From JALZMG01 sp963739975 (GTDB taxonomy: Bacteria; Actinomycetota; Acidimicrobiia; Acidimicrobiales; Ilumatobacteraceae), in assembly GCA_963739975.1 (NCBI GenBank), contig CAVUCK010000005.1, forward strand, positions 534,912 to 598,911: a stretch of DNA of 64,000 nt. The letters are read 5' to 3'. The notes below the pieces were generated by a model that was not told the origin of the DNA, searched no databases, and saw only the letters and a list, made by a program, of their open reading frames with translations. The number at the start of each line of letters is the position of its first letter. Position 1 is the first letter of the stretch. Below are positions 51,652 to 60,258 of the stretch, in pieces. The translations under genes and the position numbers were made by a program.

Positions 51652-53068
51652 CCCCCGCGGTGACCCGTCGCCTGCGTGGCGCCAGGTCGACGAGGGCTGG
51701 GGCCGGCGCGCCGTCGACTTCGCCACGCTCAGTGAGCCGGCGCAATGCAGGGAATACGTGACCCTCCACCATCACCTCGGCGTCGGGCCCGGGGACCGCC
51801 TGCTCGACATGGCCTGCGGCTCCGGACTCGCCATGGAGATGGCAACGGCGGTGCACGCCACGTGTTCCGGCATCGACGCGTCGCCACGGCTGATCGCCGT
51901 CGCCCGCGATCGCAGCCCGCATGCCGACCTACGCGTCGGCGACATGCATGACCTTCCATGGCCGGACGCCTCCTTCGACGTCGTCACCAGCTTTCGCGGG
52001 ATCTGGGGGACGACCCCCGGCGCCGTCGCCGAGGCACACCGCGTCCTCGTGCCCGGTGGACGATTGGGGATCACCGTCTGGGGTCACATCAAACCCTCCC
52101 CTGGGGCATGGGCGTTGGCGCCGCTGGCGCTGGCGAGCGGGCCCAAGGTGGAACACCAGGCGGCGATGGTGGCGCTCGGCCGGCCAGGGGCGGGCGAGGA
52201 GTTGCTGGCCCGGTGCGGGTTCGTCGACATCGAGCGTCACGAGATCCCGTTCGTCTGGGAATTCGCCGACCCAAATGCCTACGCCCGCGCCATCTCATCG
52301 GTAGGCCCGGCGTACGAGGCAATCGAGAACGTCGGCGAGGAGGAGTTCATGCGGTCGGCAACCGCCATAGCCCAGCAACGAGTCCGCGACGGGCTTCCGC
52401 TGCGAGCGCCGATCGCGACCGTCGGCTATGTCGCCTACAAGCCTTCGACGGCCCGGCTCGGCGATGCTGCGGGTTCGCCGGCCACGTCGTTCCTCGACGC
52501 CGCGCCGCCGTCGCCAGGCGCTCAGCGGCTCTTCGACGACGACCGGAAGGGGCTTGGCTACGTGATGAACGCCTCCAAGCTCTGGGCTCACGATCCGGCG
52601 GCCCTCGACGGATTGTCCGACCTGCTCGGTCACGTCAGCCAATCGGGGTCACTCACGTATCGGCAACGAGCCATCCTCGTCACCTCCTGCGCGTCGGCCC
52701 TCGGCGACTCATACTGCTCGCTGGCATGGGGCAAGAAGCTGGCCGGCGAGGCCGGCGCAGAGGTCGCCGAGAGTGTGCTTCGCGGCGACGACGCGCCGCT
52801 CGACAGCACCGAGCGGGCGCTCGCTCGCTGGGCCCGCCGGCTCGCTCGCGATCCGAACTCGACTACAACCGCCGACGTGCGAGCGCTGCGCGCCGCCGGC
52901 CTCGACGACGCTCAGATCTTCGCCGTGTCCGTGTTCGTAGCGCTCCGCATCGCCTTCTCCACCGTCAACGACGCGCTCGGCGCACAACCCGATCGGCAAC
53001 TGGGTGTCGACACGCCCGAGGCAGTCCGCCACGCCGTCACGTTCGGTCGGCCAGTCGCGACGTCCTAG
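51632..53068 (+). CDS. SAM methyltransferase fused to a carboxymuconolactone decarboxylase (AhpD)-like domain
   Basis: 478 aa. The N-terminal half is a class I methyltransferase: motif I RLLDMACGSGLAMEMA, acidic residue in CSGIDASPRLI, VGDMHDLPWPDASFDVVTSF and EAHRVLVPGGRLGITVWG. After about residue 275 a helical CMD/AhpD-like domain follows: NASKLWAHDPAALDGLSDLL, LTYRQRAILVTSCASALGDS, YCSLAWGKKLAGEAG. In AhpD the motif is CxxC..H; here only one Cys and no His are seen, so peroxidase activity is unlikely. GTG at 51632 overlaps the FMO end; GTG at 51602 is an alternative. Confidence 0.8.
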   Translation: MSQHSPDPRGDPSPAWRQVDEGWGRRAVDFATLSEPAQCREYVTLHHHLGVGPGDRLLDMACGSGLAMEMATAVHATCSGIDASPRLIAVARDRSPHADLRVGDMHDLPWPDASFDVVTSFRGIWGTTPGAVAEAHRVLVPGGRLGITVWGHIKPSPGAWALAPLALASGPKVEHQAAMVALGRPGAGEELLARCGFVDIERHEIPFVWEFADPNAYARAISSVGPAYEAIENVGEEEFMRSATAIAQQRVRDGLPLRAPIATVGYVAYKPSTARLGDAAGSPATSFLDAAPPSPGAQRLFDDDRKGLGYVMNASKLWAHDPAALDGLSDLLGHVSQSGSLTYRQRAILVTSCASALGDSYCSLAWGKKLAGEAGAEVAESVLRGDDAPLDSTERALARWARRLARDPNSTTTADVRALRAAGLDDAQIFAVSVFVALRIAFSTVNDALGAQPDRQLGVDTPEAVRHAVTFGRPVATS

Positions 53069-53384
53069 CCCGAGCGCGATCGGCGGACACCTCTTGAGGA
53101 CGACATTGTCGCGGATATCGGACTGTGAGTCTGGAGCCGTCGGTCGTTGCGATCGGCGAGGGTTGGTGTCGGTGACGACGGTGTGACCCCTTATCGGACT
53201 TGCCCTGGCTCGGTGTCGGGTGCATTGCAGCTGATGTGTCCGTCGTTGTTGCCGATGCCGGCCTGGCCTGCTGCTGTCCTGATCAGAAGCCTGTCCACCT
53301 GACGGTGTGACTCATCACAGTCCTGGCGTAGCGGTTCCTCCCAGGCCGGCACCGACCGAACACTCACATTGGAGGTCCACCGTC
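53069..53384. other. Non-coding left end of the IS110 element and repeat copy I
   Basis: 316 bases without a gene. GCGGATATCGGACTGTGAG (53104-53122) matches the spacer at 40750, and GCGATCGGCG with TGGTGTCGGTG follow as in that spacer, so the IS110 seems to sit in or beside an island repeat. In IS110-type elements the non-coding end upstream of the transposase encodes the structured bridge (seek) RNA, so this is the place to look for it. No boundary could be fixed by eye. Confidence 0.45.
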
Positions 53385-54438
53385 ATGCTTGCAGAGCTCG
53401 TCGATCACGTGGTCGGCGTCGACCCCGACCGCGACTGGATCACCCTCGCGCTGCTGGACGCGCGCAGCGCCGGAGTCGTGGCCGAAGGTCGCTTCCCCGC
53501 CACGAGGGACGGTTACGACGAAGCCATCGCGTTCGTTGACGGCCACAGCGTCGACAGCGAGCGGGCGTGGGTGATCGAAGGCTCCGCCGGCTACGGGCGA
53601 GGTCTCGCTGTCGCGCTTGAACGCCACGGCGAGTGGGTCATCGAGTTCGACCGGCCGACCCGGAAGGCCAAAGACGGCGCGAAGTCCGACGCCCTCGACG
53701 CTGTCCGTGCCGCCCGCGAGATGCTCGGCCGGAAACGGCTCAGCATCCCTCGAGCTCACGAGGGCGCTCGTGAGGCGATCCGCGTTCATGCCGTGACCAG
53801 GGCCGCAGCGGTTCGCGCCCGCACGGGTGCGATCAACGAGCTGAAGGCACTCATCGTCACCGCCGACGAATCACTGCGCGGCGAGCTCCGAGGACTGCGC
53901 ACTACCGGGCAGGTCGAAGCATGCGCAAAGTTCCGCGACCGCCCCTGCGGAGCGGTCCATGAACGCGCCACCCGCAACGCGATGCGGTCCCTCGCCCGAC
54001 GGGTCCAGCTCCTCGACAGCGAAGTCGACGAGCACGACCGGGCACTCAAGCAGCTGCTCGACGGGGCCGCCCCACAGCTGATCGCTGAGCGCGGCATCGG
54101 TTACGTCACTGCCGCCCAGTTCTTCATCGCATGGTCACACCCGGGCCGCTGCCACAGCGAGGCAGCATTCGCCCGCCTCGGCGGCACGTCACCCGTGCCC
54201 GCAACGTCCGGCCAGAACCAGACCCGGCACCGTCTCAACCGAGGTGGCGATCGACAGCTCAACCGGGCGCTCTACCTCGTCGCCGTGACCAAGCAGCGAT
54301 GCGACCCGCCCACGAAGGCCTACGTCGCCCGCCGTGTCGCCGAAGGCAAGACCGACCGAGAGGCCCATCCGCTGCGTCAAGCGGTTCCTCGCCCGCCGCG
54401 TCTGGAGGCTGCTCGAGCACCCGCCGATCAGCCCTTGA
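53385..54438 (+). mobile_element. IS110-family transposase, one frameshift
   Basis: ATG after GGAGG. DEDD domain: VVGVDPDRDWITLALLD, AWVIEGSAGYGRGLAVALER, GAKSDALDAVRAAREMLGRK. C-terminal helix-hairpin domain: AERGIGYVTAAQFFIAWSHP, AAFARLGGTSPVPATSGQNQ with the catalytic serine, RHRLNRGGDRQLNRALYLVA. Near 54365 one extra C shifts the frame; in the right frame the protein ends IRCVKRFLARRVWRLLEHPP with a stop at 54438. As written, the frame instead runs on to 54815 through junk. Probably inactive unless the shift is an error. Confidence 0.82.
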
Positions 54439-55056
54439 CAGACATAGAAGCATCAACGGAGCTACATCACGCTTGCAATCAGCTCGATCATCTCCCGTCG
54501 ACCGGTGGACGAGATCGTCATCTCCGCCCTGCCGACGAGAACGTCGCTACAACTCCGTCAAGATCTCGCCGGCCGAGTCAAGCGCACGTTCACGCTGCCG
54601 GTTGCCGTGGTCCCCTCGCCCCACGATCTCAGCGGATTCCGCTCGCACCGGACACTCGCGTAGGTTACGCGTTCTCAGCAGTCAATCGGGCCGGCGTCCG
54701 TGGCCGCCAACCCGGCCGCACATCGACGTCGGCAACGCGAGGTGAGTGTCACCGTCGGACGGCCGACTGTCACGGACACGCCCACCAAGCGGTTCCCCAA
54801 GCGCACACGAGGTAATCCACCCCGTCGACGTTGAGCACGCGGCGCGCCATCGGACGATCTGCCCGTGCGCTATCGCGGAACTTGATATGTACCGAATGTC
54901 GCGACCGAATGACGTCACTCAGCTCGTTGGCGAGGCGCCAGAACGGCATCTCGGGATCGTGTGGTGACGGCCGCTCGGTCGACGCGCCACACCTGCGCTC
55001 GAGAGGGTGTCGGACGTTGTTTCCACAGCGGTGACGTCGGAAGGGCAGCGCTTCGG
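54439..55056. other. Spacer right of IS110
   Basis: No recognisable gene except a weak 59-codon frame on the minus strand (54770-54949). The right IS110 boundary should be in the first part but could not be fixed. Confidence 0.4.
54770..54949 (-). CDS. Possible small orphan protein (59 aa)
   Basis: PFWRLANELSDVIRSRHSVH, IKFRDSARADRPMARRVLNV and DGVDYLVCAWGTAWWACP read like a real strand-rich protein and end in a Trp/Cys-rich tail, but no family is recognised and no strong ribosome-binding site is seen. The frame remains open further upstream without conserved features. Could be chance. Confidence 0.25.
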   Translation of the reverse strand: MPFWRLANELSDVIRSRHSVHIKFRDSARADRPMARRVLNVDGVDYLVCAWGTAWWACP

Positions 55057-55653
55057 TCACCGCCCGAGCTCGAGATCGGGCGGCTCCGGATTGGTTCGCA
55101 GTGGCCGGCGACCTTCGGGTTCGAGCGACGGCGGTGGGTGTCGGGCGGTGAGCCGGTGGAGTTCGGGAGCGCGGCGTGGTCCTTGGGGCGATTGGCCCAC
55201 TCCTTGGAGGCGATGATGTCGTCGAGAGAGGCGACCCGGACACGCAGGCCAGCGAGCTGGTAGTCGGCGCCGCCTCCGACGAGCTGGCTCGTAGGAACGT
55301 CGGGTCCCGTCGCGTGTTGGGATGTCGTGGAGGATGTCCAACGGTCCGGCGTCAGTCATCCATGTCGTGATCGCGGCGCGATTGAAGAAGTCGGGGTGGA
55401 TGACCCCGAACGACAACGCCATGGCGTCGTCGTCACTCATCCCTTCGATTCTGAGCCGAGCGTTCAGCTCGCTCAGGGCCGCGCACAGGCGGGTGAGATT
55501 CTCCGGTTGATGGCGGGTGAGGCAATCGAAGTCGACCGTCTCCCGTTTCGCGCCGTGGGCCTGCGCGGCGACACCGCCCACGAGCAGGTATTCGACCTGA
55601 TGGCTGGCGAGGGCATGAACGATCCGCGCCGGGTCGAGCGTCGGGCCTTCCAC
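55057..55653 (-). pseudogene. Nucleotidyltransferase-fold protein (AbiEii/DUF6036-like toxin), frameshifted
   Basis: GTG at 55653, eight bases after the stop of the small upstream gene. It reads IVHALASHQVEYLLVGGVAA, QAHGAKRETVDFDCLTRHQP (G-G..H-G..T-x-D-x-D core of MNT/AbiEii nucleotidyltransferases), AITTWMTDAGPLDILHDIP. Near 55290 the frame is lost; the right frame gives DVPTSQLVGGGADYQLAGLR, VRVASLDDIIASKEWANRPK, DHAALP, then shifts again near 55180 to ELHRLTARHP. Two one-base changes restore a protein of about 180 aa. Such proteins are toxins or phage-defence enzymes in pairs with a small partner. Confidence 0.6.
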
Positions 55654-55660
55654 GCGGCGT

Positions 55661-55867
55661 TCAGGCGCCGCGATCGCCGCTGAGCGGGCGACCCTTGGCG
55701 GCCAGCTCAGCTTTGAACCACTCGACGTAGGCGACGACCTTCGCTGGCGTGTCGAGCCGGGTGCCGTCGCGAAGAATCGTGACGTCATCGACAGTCGGGC
55801 GATCGCCTCGGCGCAGGACATCTAAGTCGATGACTGGCAGCTCTCCGATCGGGACGTCCTTCACCAA
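55661..55867 (-). CDS. Small partner protein, possible antitoxin
   Basis: 68 aa: KDVPIGELPVIDLDVLRRGD, RPTVDDVTILRDGTRLDTPA and KVVAYVEWFKAELAAKGRPL. It precedes the nucleotidyltransferase gene by 7 bases on the same strand, the usual place for an antitoxin-like or accessory protein in these pairs. The family itself is not recognised. The partner being broken while this frame is intact fits loss of a toxin with its antitoxin kept. Confidence 0.55.
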   Translation of the reverse strand: MVKDVPIGELPVIDLDVLRRGDRPTVDDVTILRDGTRLDTPAKVVAYVEWFKAELAAKGRPLSGDRGA

Positions 55868-56098
55868 CGCCCAGCGTACCGACGGTCCCCATGGAGTCGC
55901 CTCCCCACTACTCGAGCGCGACCGCGCCGAACATCGGCACGAAACGACCTACACCCACACCTCGCGCCGCGCCCGAACGGCATAGGCGTGCCGGCGTCGG
56001 TGTGTCCTGCGGGCGTAGCGTCGCGTTCCCACCGGCTGGAGGCGCTTGCTGCGTTGTGGTCGGGGCCTTCGGCCATGTCCACACGGAGGTCCACAACC

Positions 56099-57010
56099 AT
56101 GTCCACCATCACGACCGCGGTCGAGCGGTACCAGCCGGTGCTGTCCGAGGTCGAGCGGATGACGTTGCTCGGTTTCCTCGCCGCGTATCGCGGCTACACC
56201 CGCGACGCCTACACGCTCGATCTGCGCCAGTTCACCGCGTGGTGCTGGCAGCATCACCACCAGTTGTTCGACGTCCGCCGCGTCGACATCGAGTGTTTCG
56301 CTCGCGATCTCGAAGACCGCGGCAAGGCCCGAGCGACGGTGGCTCGCCGCCTGTGCACGATGGTCGGGTTCTACCGGTACGCCGAGGAAGAAGGCGTCAT
56401 CGAGCACTCCCCGGCCGTGCACATCCGCCGACCCCGCATCGACTACGAGTCCCACGTCGCCCACTTGGACCGCAACGAACTCGGCGCCATCCTGGTCGCC
56501 GCCGGCCTGTCATCACCACGCGACCACGCCCTGGTGTCCCTCCTCGCCCTGAACGGGCTCCGGGTCTCCGAAGCGATCGGTGCCACCGTCGAGGCGCTCG
56601 GCCAGGAACGGGGCCACCGCACCCTGACCGTGCTGCGCAAGGGCGGCAAGCTGGTCACGATGCCGTTGGCACCACGCGTGGCGAGGGCCATCGACCTGGC
56701 CGTCGGGGAACGATTGGAGGGACCGATCTTCATCGACCCAGACGGCGGCCGGCTGGATCGCCACGCGGCGGGTCGGATCGTGCGGCGCATCGCCCGCAGG
56801 GCCGGGATCGCCAAGCGTGTCGGTCCGCACACGTTGCGGCACGCCTTCATCACCGCAGCGCTTGACGCCGGGGTGCCGTTGCGTGACGTGCAGGGGGCCG
56901 CCAGCCACGCCGACCCCCGAATGACGATGCGTTACGACCGTGGCCGCCAGTCGCTTGATCGGCACGCCACCTACATCGTGGCCACCTTCGTCGCCGGCGC
57001 CGCTCGCTGA
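56099..57010 (+). CDS. XerC-like tyrosine recombinase, intact
   Basis: 303 aa. Core-binding domain: AAYRGYTRDAYTLDLRQFTA, DIECFARDLEDRGKARATVA. Catalytic domain: LLALNGLRVSEAIGATVEAL (Arg I), TVLRKGGKLVTMPLAPRVAR (Lys), GPHTLRHAFITAALDAGV (H-x-x-R), AASHADPRMTMRYDRGRQSL (His and Tyr). All are present. GGAGG at 56085 fixes the ATG at 56099. It is about 75 percent alike by eye to the broken copy at 47671 and related to the one at 60259. The island repeat box GGCGTTCGGTG follows its stop as one arm of a hairpin. Confidence 0.9.
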   Translation: MSTITTAVERYQPVLSEVERMTLLGFLAAYRGYTRDAYTLDLRQFTAWCWQHHHQLFDVRRVDIECFARDLEDRGKARATVARRLCTMVGFYRYAEEEGVIEHSPAVHIRRPRIDYESHVAHLDRNELGAILVAAGLSSPRDHALVSLLALNGLRVSEAIGATVEALGQERGHRTLTVLRKGGKLVTMPLAPRVARAIDLAVGERLEGPIFIDPDGGRLDRHAAGRIVRRIARRAGIAKRVGPHTLRHAFITAALDAGVPLRDVQGAASHADPRMTMRYDRGRQSLDRHATYIVATFVAGAAR

Positions 57011-57018
57011 CACCAGAT

Positions 57019-57065
57019 CTCCGGCGTTCGGTGTCACACCCGGGCGCCGCCACCGAGCGCCGGAG
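57019..57065. repeat. Hairpin made from the island repeat box
   Basis: CTCCGGCGTTCGGTG (57019-57033) and CACCGAGCGCCGGAG (57051-57065) pair at 14 of 15 positions with a 17-base loop, just after the recombinase stop. The rest of the spacer to 57351 has no gene; it holds related pieces such as ACCCGGCGGTCGGGGATGC near 57234. Confidence 0.75.
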
Positions 57066-57351
57066 CAACCAACCTCAGGACCGACCAACCCCGCCGACAG
57101 CCGCGCCATCACCGTCGTTCGGCGCTGTCCGGCGCAGCCCGCTGAGACGTAACCGGCGTTCCCGAGCAGGCATTCGGGCGCGCTCGCAGGAGGCAGCAAG
57201 GACGCACGGCACTGCGGGCTGCGTGCGTCGCAGACCCGGCGGTCGGGGATGCACTCGCTCCCCACGCAGCAGCGCGTTCTGTGACACCGTCTGGTCGCGC
57301 TCGACTCCGAGCAGGCCGCCGAGTACGGAGCGTGCGGGCGAAAGCCCGAGA

Positions 57352-58451
57352 TCAAGATGGGCTGGTCGTAAAGAGCGCGTTTCCGGGGTCGCCAGGTGTT
57401 GTCTCGACGGTGACCGGGCCGAAACCGGCCTCCCCAAGTAGCTGGAGCGCGGTCTCTTCACCCCAACCGGTACCCAGGCCTGCGCCACCGTGTGCCAGTG
57501 AGACGGTCATGCAGTGCAGTGTGCTCACGGCATAGGTGAAGGGCGCCATGGGGTTGTCGAGGTTGTCCTCGAGGGCGGCGGGCATGCGGGGTTCGTTCAT
57601 CAGGAAGAGGCCGCCCGGAGTGAGCGATTCTCGGACCCGTCGTAGCATGCCTGCAGGGTCGACTTGGTCGTGCACGGCGTTGAACGCGACGACAATGTCG
57701 AAGGGTTCGGCAGGGCGGAGTTGGGCCGCGTCGCACTGTTCGAAGGTGACGTTGTTCAGGCCGTTGTCTGCCGCCCGGACTCGACCGCGGTCGAGCCCGT
57801 CGGGGTCGAGGTCGTAGCCGACGAACGTGGACTGGGGGAAGGCCTCGGCGAGGAGCACGACCACGGCTCCGGTCCCGCAGGCAACGTCGGCGACGCGGGC
57901 TCCGGCTTGCAGTCGCTCGAGGATGCCGGGTGCGAGGGGGAGGATCGTGTCGATGAGCGTTTCCTCGTAGAGCGGACCCAGAGGATGTCCATGAGATCGT
58001 GGATCTCGGGCTTGTAGGCCTCCCAGGGCACGCCTCCGCCAGACCGGAACGCGTCAGTGACCGCGGCGACGTGGCGGCCGAGCTCGGTGACGAGCGCGCC
58101 GACGGGCGCGAGGTCCGCCGCGCCGCGGGAAAGGCAGATGGCGTGCTCGCGTGGCAGCCAGTAGTGAGCAGTTGCCGGGTCGTACTCGAAGATGCCGCCG
58201 GTTGCCATGGCGGCGAGCCACTCACGGACGTAGCGCTCGGTGAGGCCGGCTCGGTCGGCGAGCTGCGTGCAGGTCATCGGTTGGCCGGCTGCCGCATCGA
58301 AGAGACCGGTCCGCCGGCCGATCTCGATGAGGTAGGTGAGTGCGCCCCCGGTGAAGAGCCCGAAGAGCCGACCGGCAAACTCTTCCACCGCGGCTTCGTC
58401 GACATCGGCGACAGGGGCCGCGGCGCTGTCGTTGCTGCCGATTGTGGTCAT
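57352..58451 (-). pseudogene. Class I SAM methyltransferase with winged-helix N-terminus, one frameshift
   Basis: From ATG 58451 the frame has the N-terminal winged helix (AVEEFAGRLFGLFTGGALTY, LFDAAAGQPMTCTQLADRAG, YVREWLAAMATGGIFEY) up to IHDLMDILW. Near 57981 a missing G shifts it; the right frame then runs through VVVLLAEAFPQSTFVGYDLD (acidic SAM residue), FDIVVAFNAVHDQVDPAGML and GGLFLMNEPRMPAALEDN to 57352. One base restores about 366 aa of an Rv2258c-like methyltransferase. The shift is in a run of G, typical for a sequencing error. Confidence 0.8.
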
Positions 58452-58512
58452 GCGACGAACGTACGGAATCGATTGGCGACGGTCATGGGGCGCGCACCCC
58501 AAGTTCTTGCCG

Positions 58513-60063
58513 TTAGGTCGCTTCGGCGGCCTCGCCGTCATGGGCGAGCATCAAGCCGTGCTTCATGGCGAACACGCCCGCCATGGCGCGGTTGTTGACT
58601 CCGATCTTGGCGTAGATGCGCTCGACATGGTTGCTCGCGGTCTTGCGGGAGATCACGAGGCGCTCGGCGATCTGCTTGTGGGACAACCCTTGCGCGACGA
58701 GGCGCAGGACCTCGACCTCGCGAGCGGTGAGACCGCCCGGCCACTCCCGCTTCCGGCGGACCCGGTGCCCCGCGGCTCGGAGCACGGCGTTCACGGCGTC
58801 GCCGTCGAGCCGTCCGGCCTTCACCTCGGAGCGCAGGTGCGACTCCACCTCACCGAGCGGAGCCGAGCTCCGATGCGGCCGCGCCTCGGTCCTGGTCTGG
58901 TACACGTCAGCGGCGGCGAGGACCCTGCTCGCCAACGACAGGGCCGAGCCGGTCACCCCGCGGGGATAGCCGGAGCCATCGAGTCGCTCGTGGTGCTCGG
59001 CAGCGAGCTGCCCGACCGCAGCGAGCGGGCTCGACGCGAACATGCGGTCCACGAAGTACGGGTGGAGCCGGACGCGCTCCATCTCCTGGGCGGACAGGGG
59101 GCCGCGCTTGTCCCAGATGGAGTTCGGAACGCCGAGCTGACCAACGTCGTGCACCAGCGCGGCACGCCGCAGTATGTGGCGGTCCGGGGCCGGCAGCGAT
59201 ACCTCCTCGCCGGCGCCAGCGGCGAGGTCAGCCACGTTGCGGGCGTGACCGATGGCGAACGGCGCCTTGAGATCGACGAAGTCGCCGATGGCCTCGAGGG
59301 CGGCATCGAGGTCGCCAGCGCTCAGCGCGCCGGCCGCGACGGGCCGGCGGTCCATCAGCGCGTCCCAACTGGTCACCGGCTCGATCTCATCGAAGAGCCC
59401 GGCAGCGCGGGCGCAGAACAAGTCGACGAGCTCCGGGTCGAACTGAGTTCCTCGCCGCGCTCGGGCGACCCCGACGGCGGCATCGACGCCGCCCGCTTCG
59501 TGAAAGACCTCGACCACATCGGCGAGGTTCACGAGACGCGACGCAACCAGGATGTCGCTCCCCTCGACCTCGCCCGGATCGCCCTTGCCGTCCCATCGCT
59601 CGAAGGTCTGCGCGATGTTGGCGCGAACGACGTCGCCGAGACCCAGCCGCTCGGCCAACTGGTCAGCGGCGCGCCAGTGATTGTCCAGCATCGCGTCCAT
59701 CGCCTTGACACCGTCACCGAGGAATGCGGCACCAAGACGTGCACGCTCAGCCATCCGTCGTCCGCTTCCGATGTGGCGGATTACGAACGCAGCACTCTCG
59801 ACCGGACGGCCGAAGTCAACCGACCGGATGTCGTGCTTCACCGCGCAGTCGTCGCCGAACCACTTCGCCTGCTCGTAAGCGTCAATGTGACAACCGACCC
59901 ACGCCATCATCGACGACAAGTACACGGTCTCGCGCTCATCAGCGCCGAGCCCCATCTCCTCTGCGAGGCGAAGGGCCAGGTACGTCTGGCGGAGCACATG
60001 CTCCATGGGATGTCCCATACCAAGATCGGTGCCGAGAGAGAGCGCGGCGAGCAGTTCAGGCAT
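58513..60063 (-). CDS. HD-GYP-like phosphohydrolase fused to a LuxR HTH
   Basis: 516 aa. N-terminal helical HD-like repeat (MGHPMEHVLRQTYLALRLAE, VYLSSMMAWVGCHIDAYE, FERWDGKGDP), then an HD-GYP-type domain (about 265-420: ILRRAALVHDVGQLGVPNSI, LHPYFVDRMF, AEHHERLDGSGYPRG), then a LuxR HTH: LTAREVEVLRLVAQGLSHKQ, IAERLVISRKTASNHVERIY. The GYP motif appears as SGYPRG. Such fusions could link a nucleotide signal to gene control. ATG at 60063 follows GGGGTGAG. Ends 61 bases before the methyltransferase start on the same strand. Confidence 0.85.
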   Translation of the reverse strand: MPELLAALSLGTDLGMGHPMEHVLRQTYLALRLAEEMGLGADERETVYLSSMMAWVGCHIDAYEQAKWFGDDCAVKHDIRSVDFGRPVESAAFVIRHIGSGRRMAERARLGAAFLGDGVKAMDAMLDNHWRAADQLAERLGLGDVVRANIAQTFERWDGKGDPGEVEGSDILVASRLVNLADVVEVFHEAGGVDAAVGVARARRGTQFDPELVDLFCARAAGLFDEIEPVTSWDALMDRRPVAAGALSAGDLDAALEAIGDFVDLKAPFAIGHARNVADLAAGAGEEVSLPAPDRHILRRAALVHDVGQLGVPNSIWDKRGPLSAQEMERVRLHPYFVDRMFASSPLAAVGQLAAEHHERLDGSGYPRGVTGSALSLASRVLAAADVYQTRTEARPHRSSAPLGEVESHLRSEVKAGRLDGDAVNAVLRAAGHRVRRKREWPGGLTAREVEVLRLVAQGLSHKQIAERLVISRKTASNHVERIYAKIGVNNRAMAGVFAMKHGLMLAHDGEAAEAT

Positions 60064-60185
60064 GCTCACCCCGCCCCTCAACCCCGACGATCCCACACCA
60101 TCGATGATTGCAGACCTCCGTAAGCAGAAACCGGCCGGCCGGGCGGCAGATCGACGCCCCCAGGCTGCACAACGAAGGCCAGGCC

Positions 60186-60234
60186 GTCCCCGAACGCGCG
60201 GACATATCGACGTAGGGCATGACCCCGAGGTGCC
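60186..60234. repeat. 49-bp direct repeat, left copy
   Basis: Starts GTCCCCGAACGCGCGGACAT and ends GTGCC; 43 of 49 bases match the copy at 63786-63834, same direction. It lies 24 bases beyond the stop of the recombinase at 60259. Contains GGG-CATGA-CCC that can form a small stem. Confidence 0.85.
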
Positions 60235-60258
60235 GGGAGGTGACGAGCCCTCTGCCGG

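Noticed and set aside
54438..54815. Long C-terminal extension of the IS110 transposase
   Set aside because: The family ends where the shifted frame stops at 54438; the extension is caused by the frameshift and has no family match.
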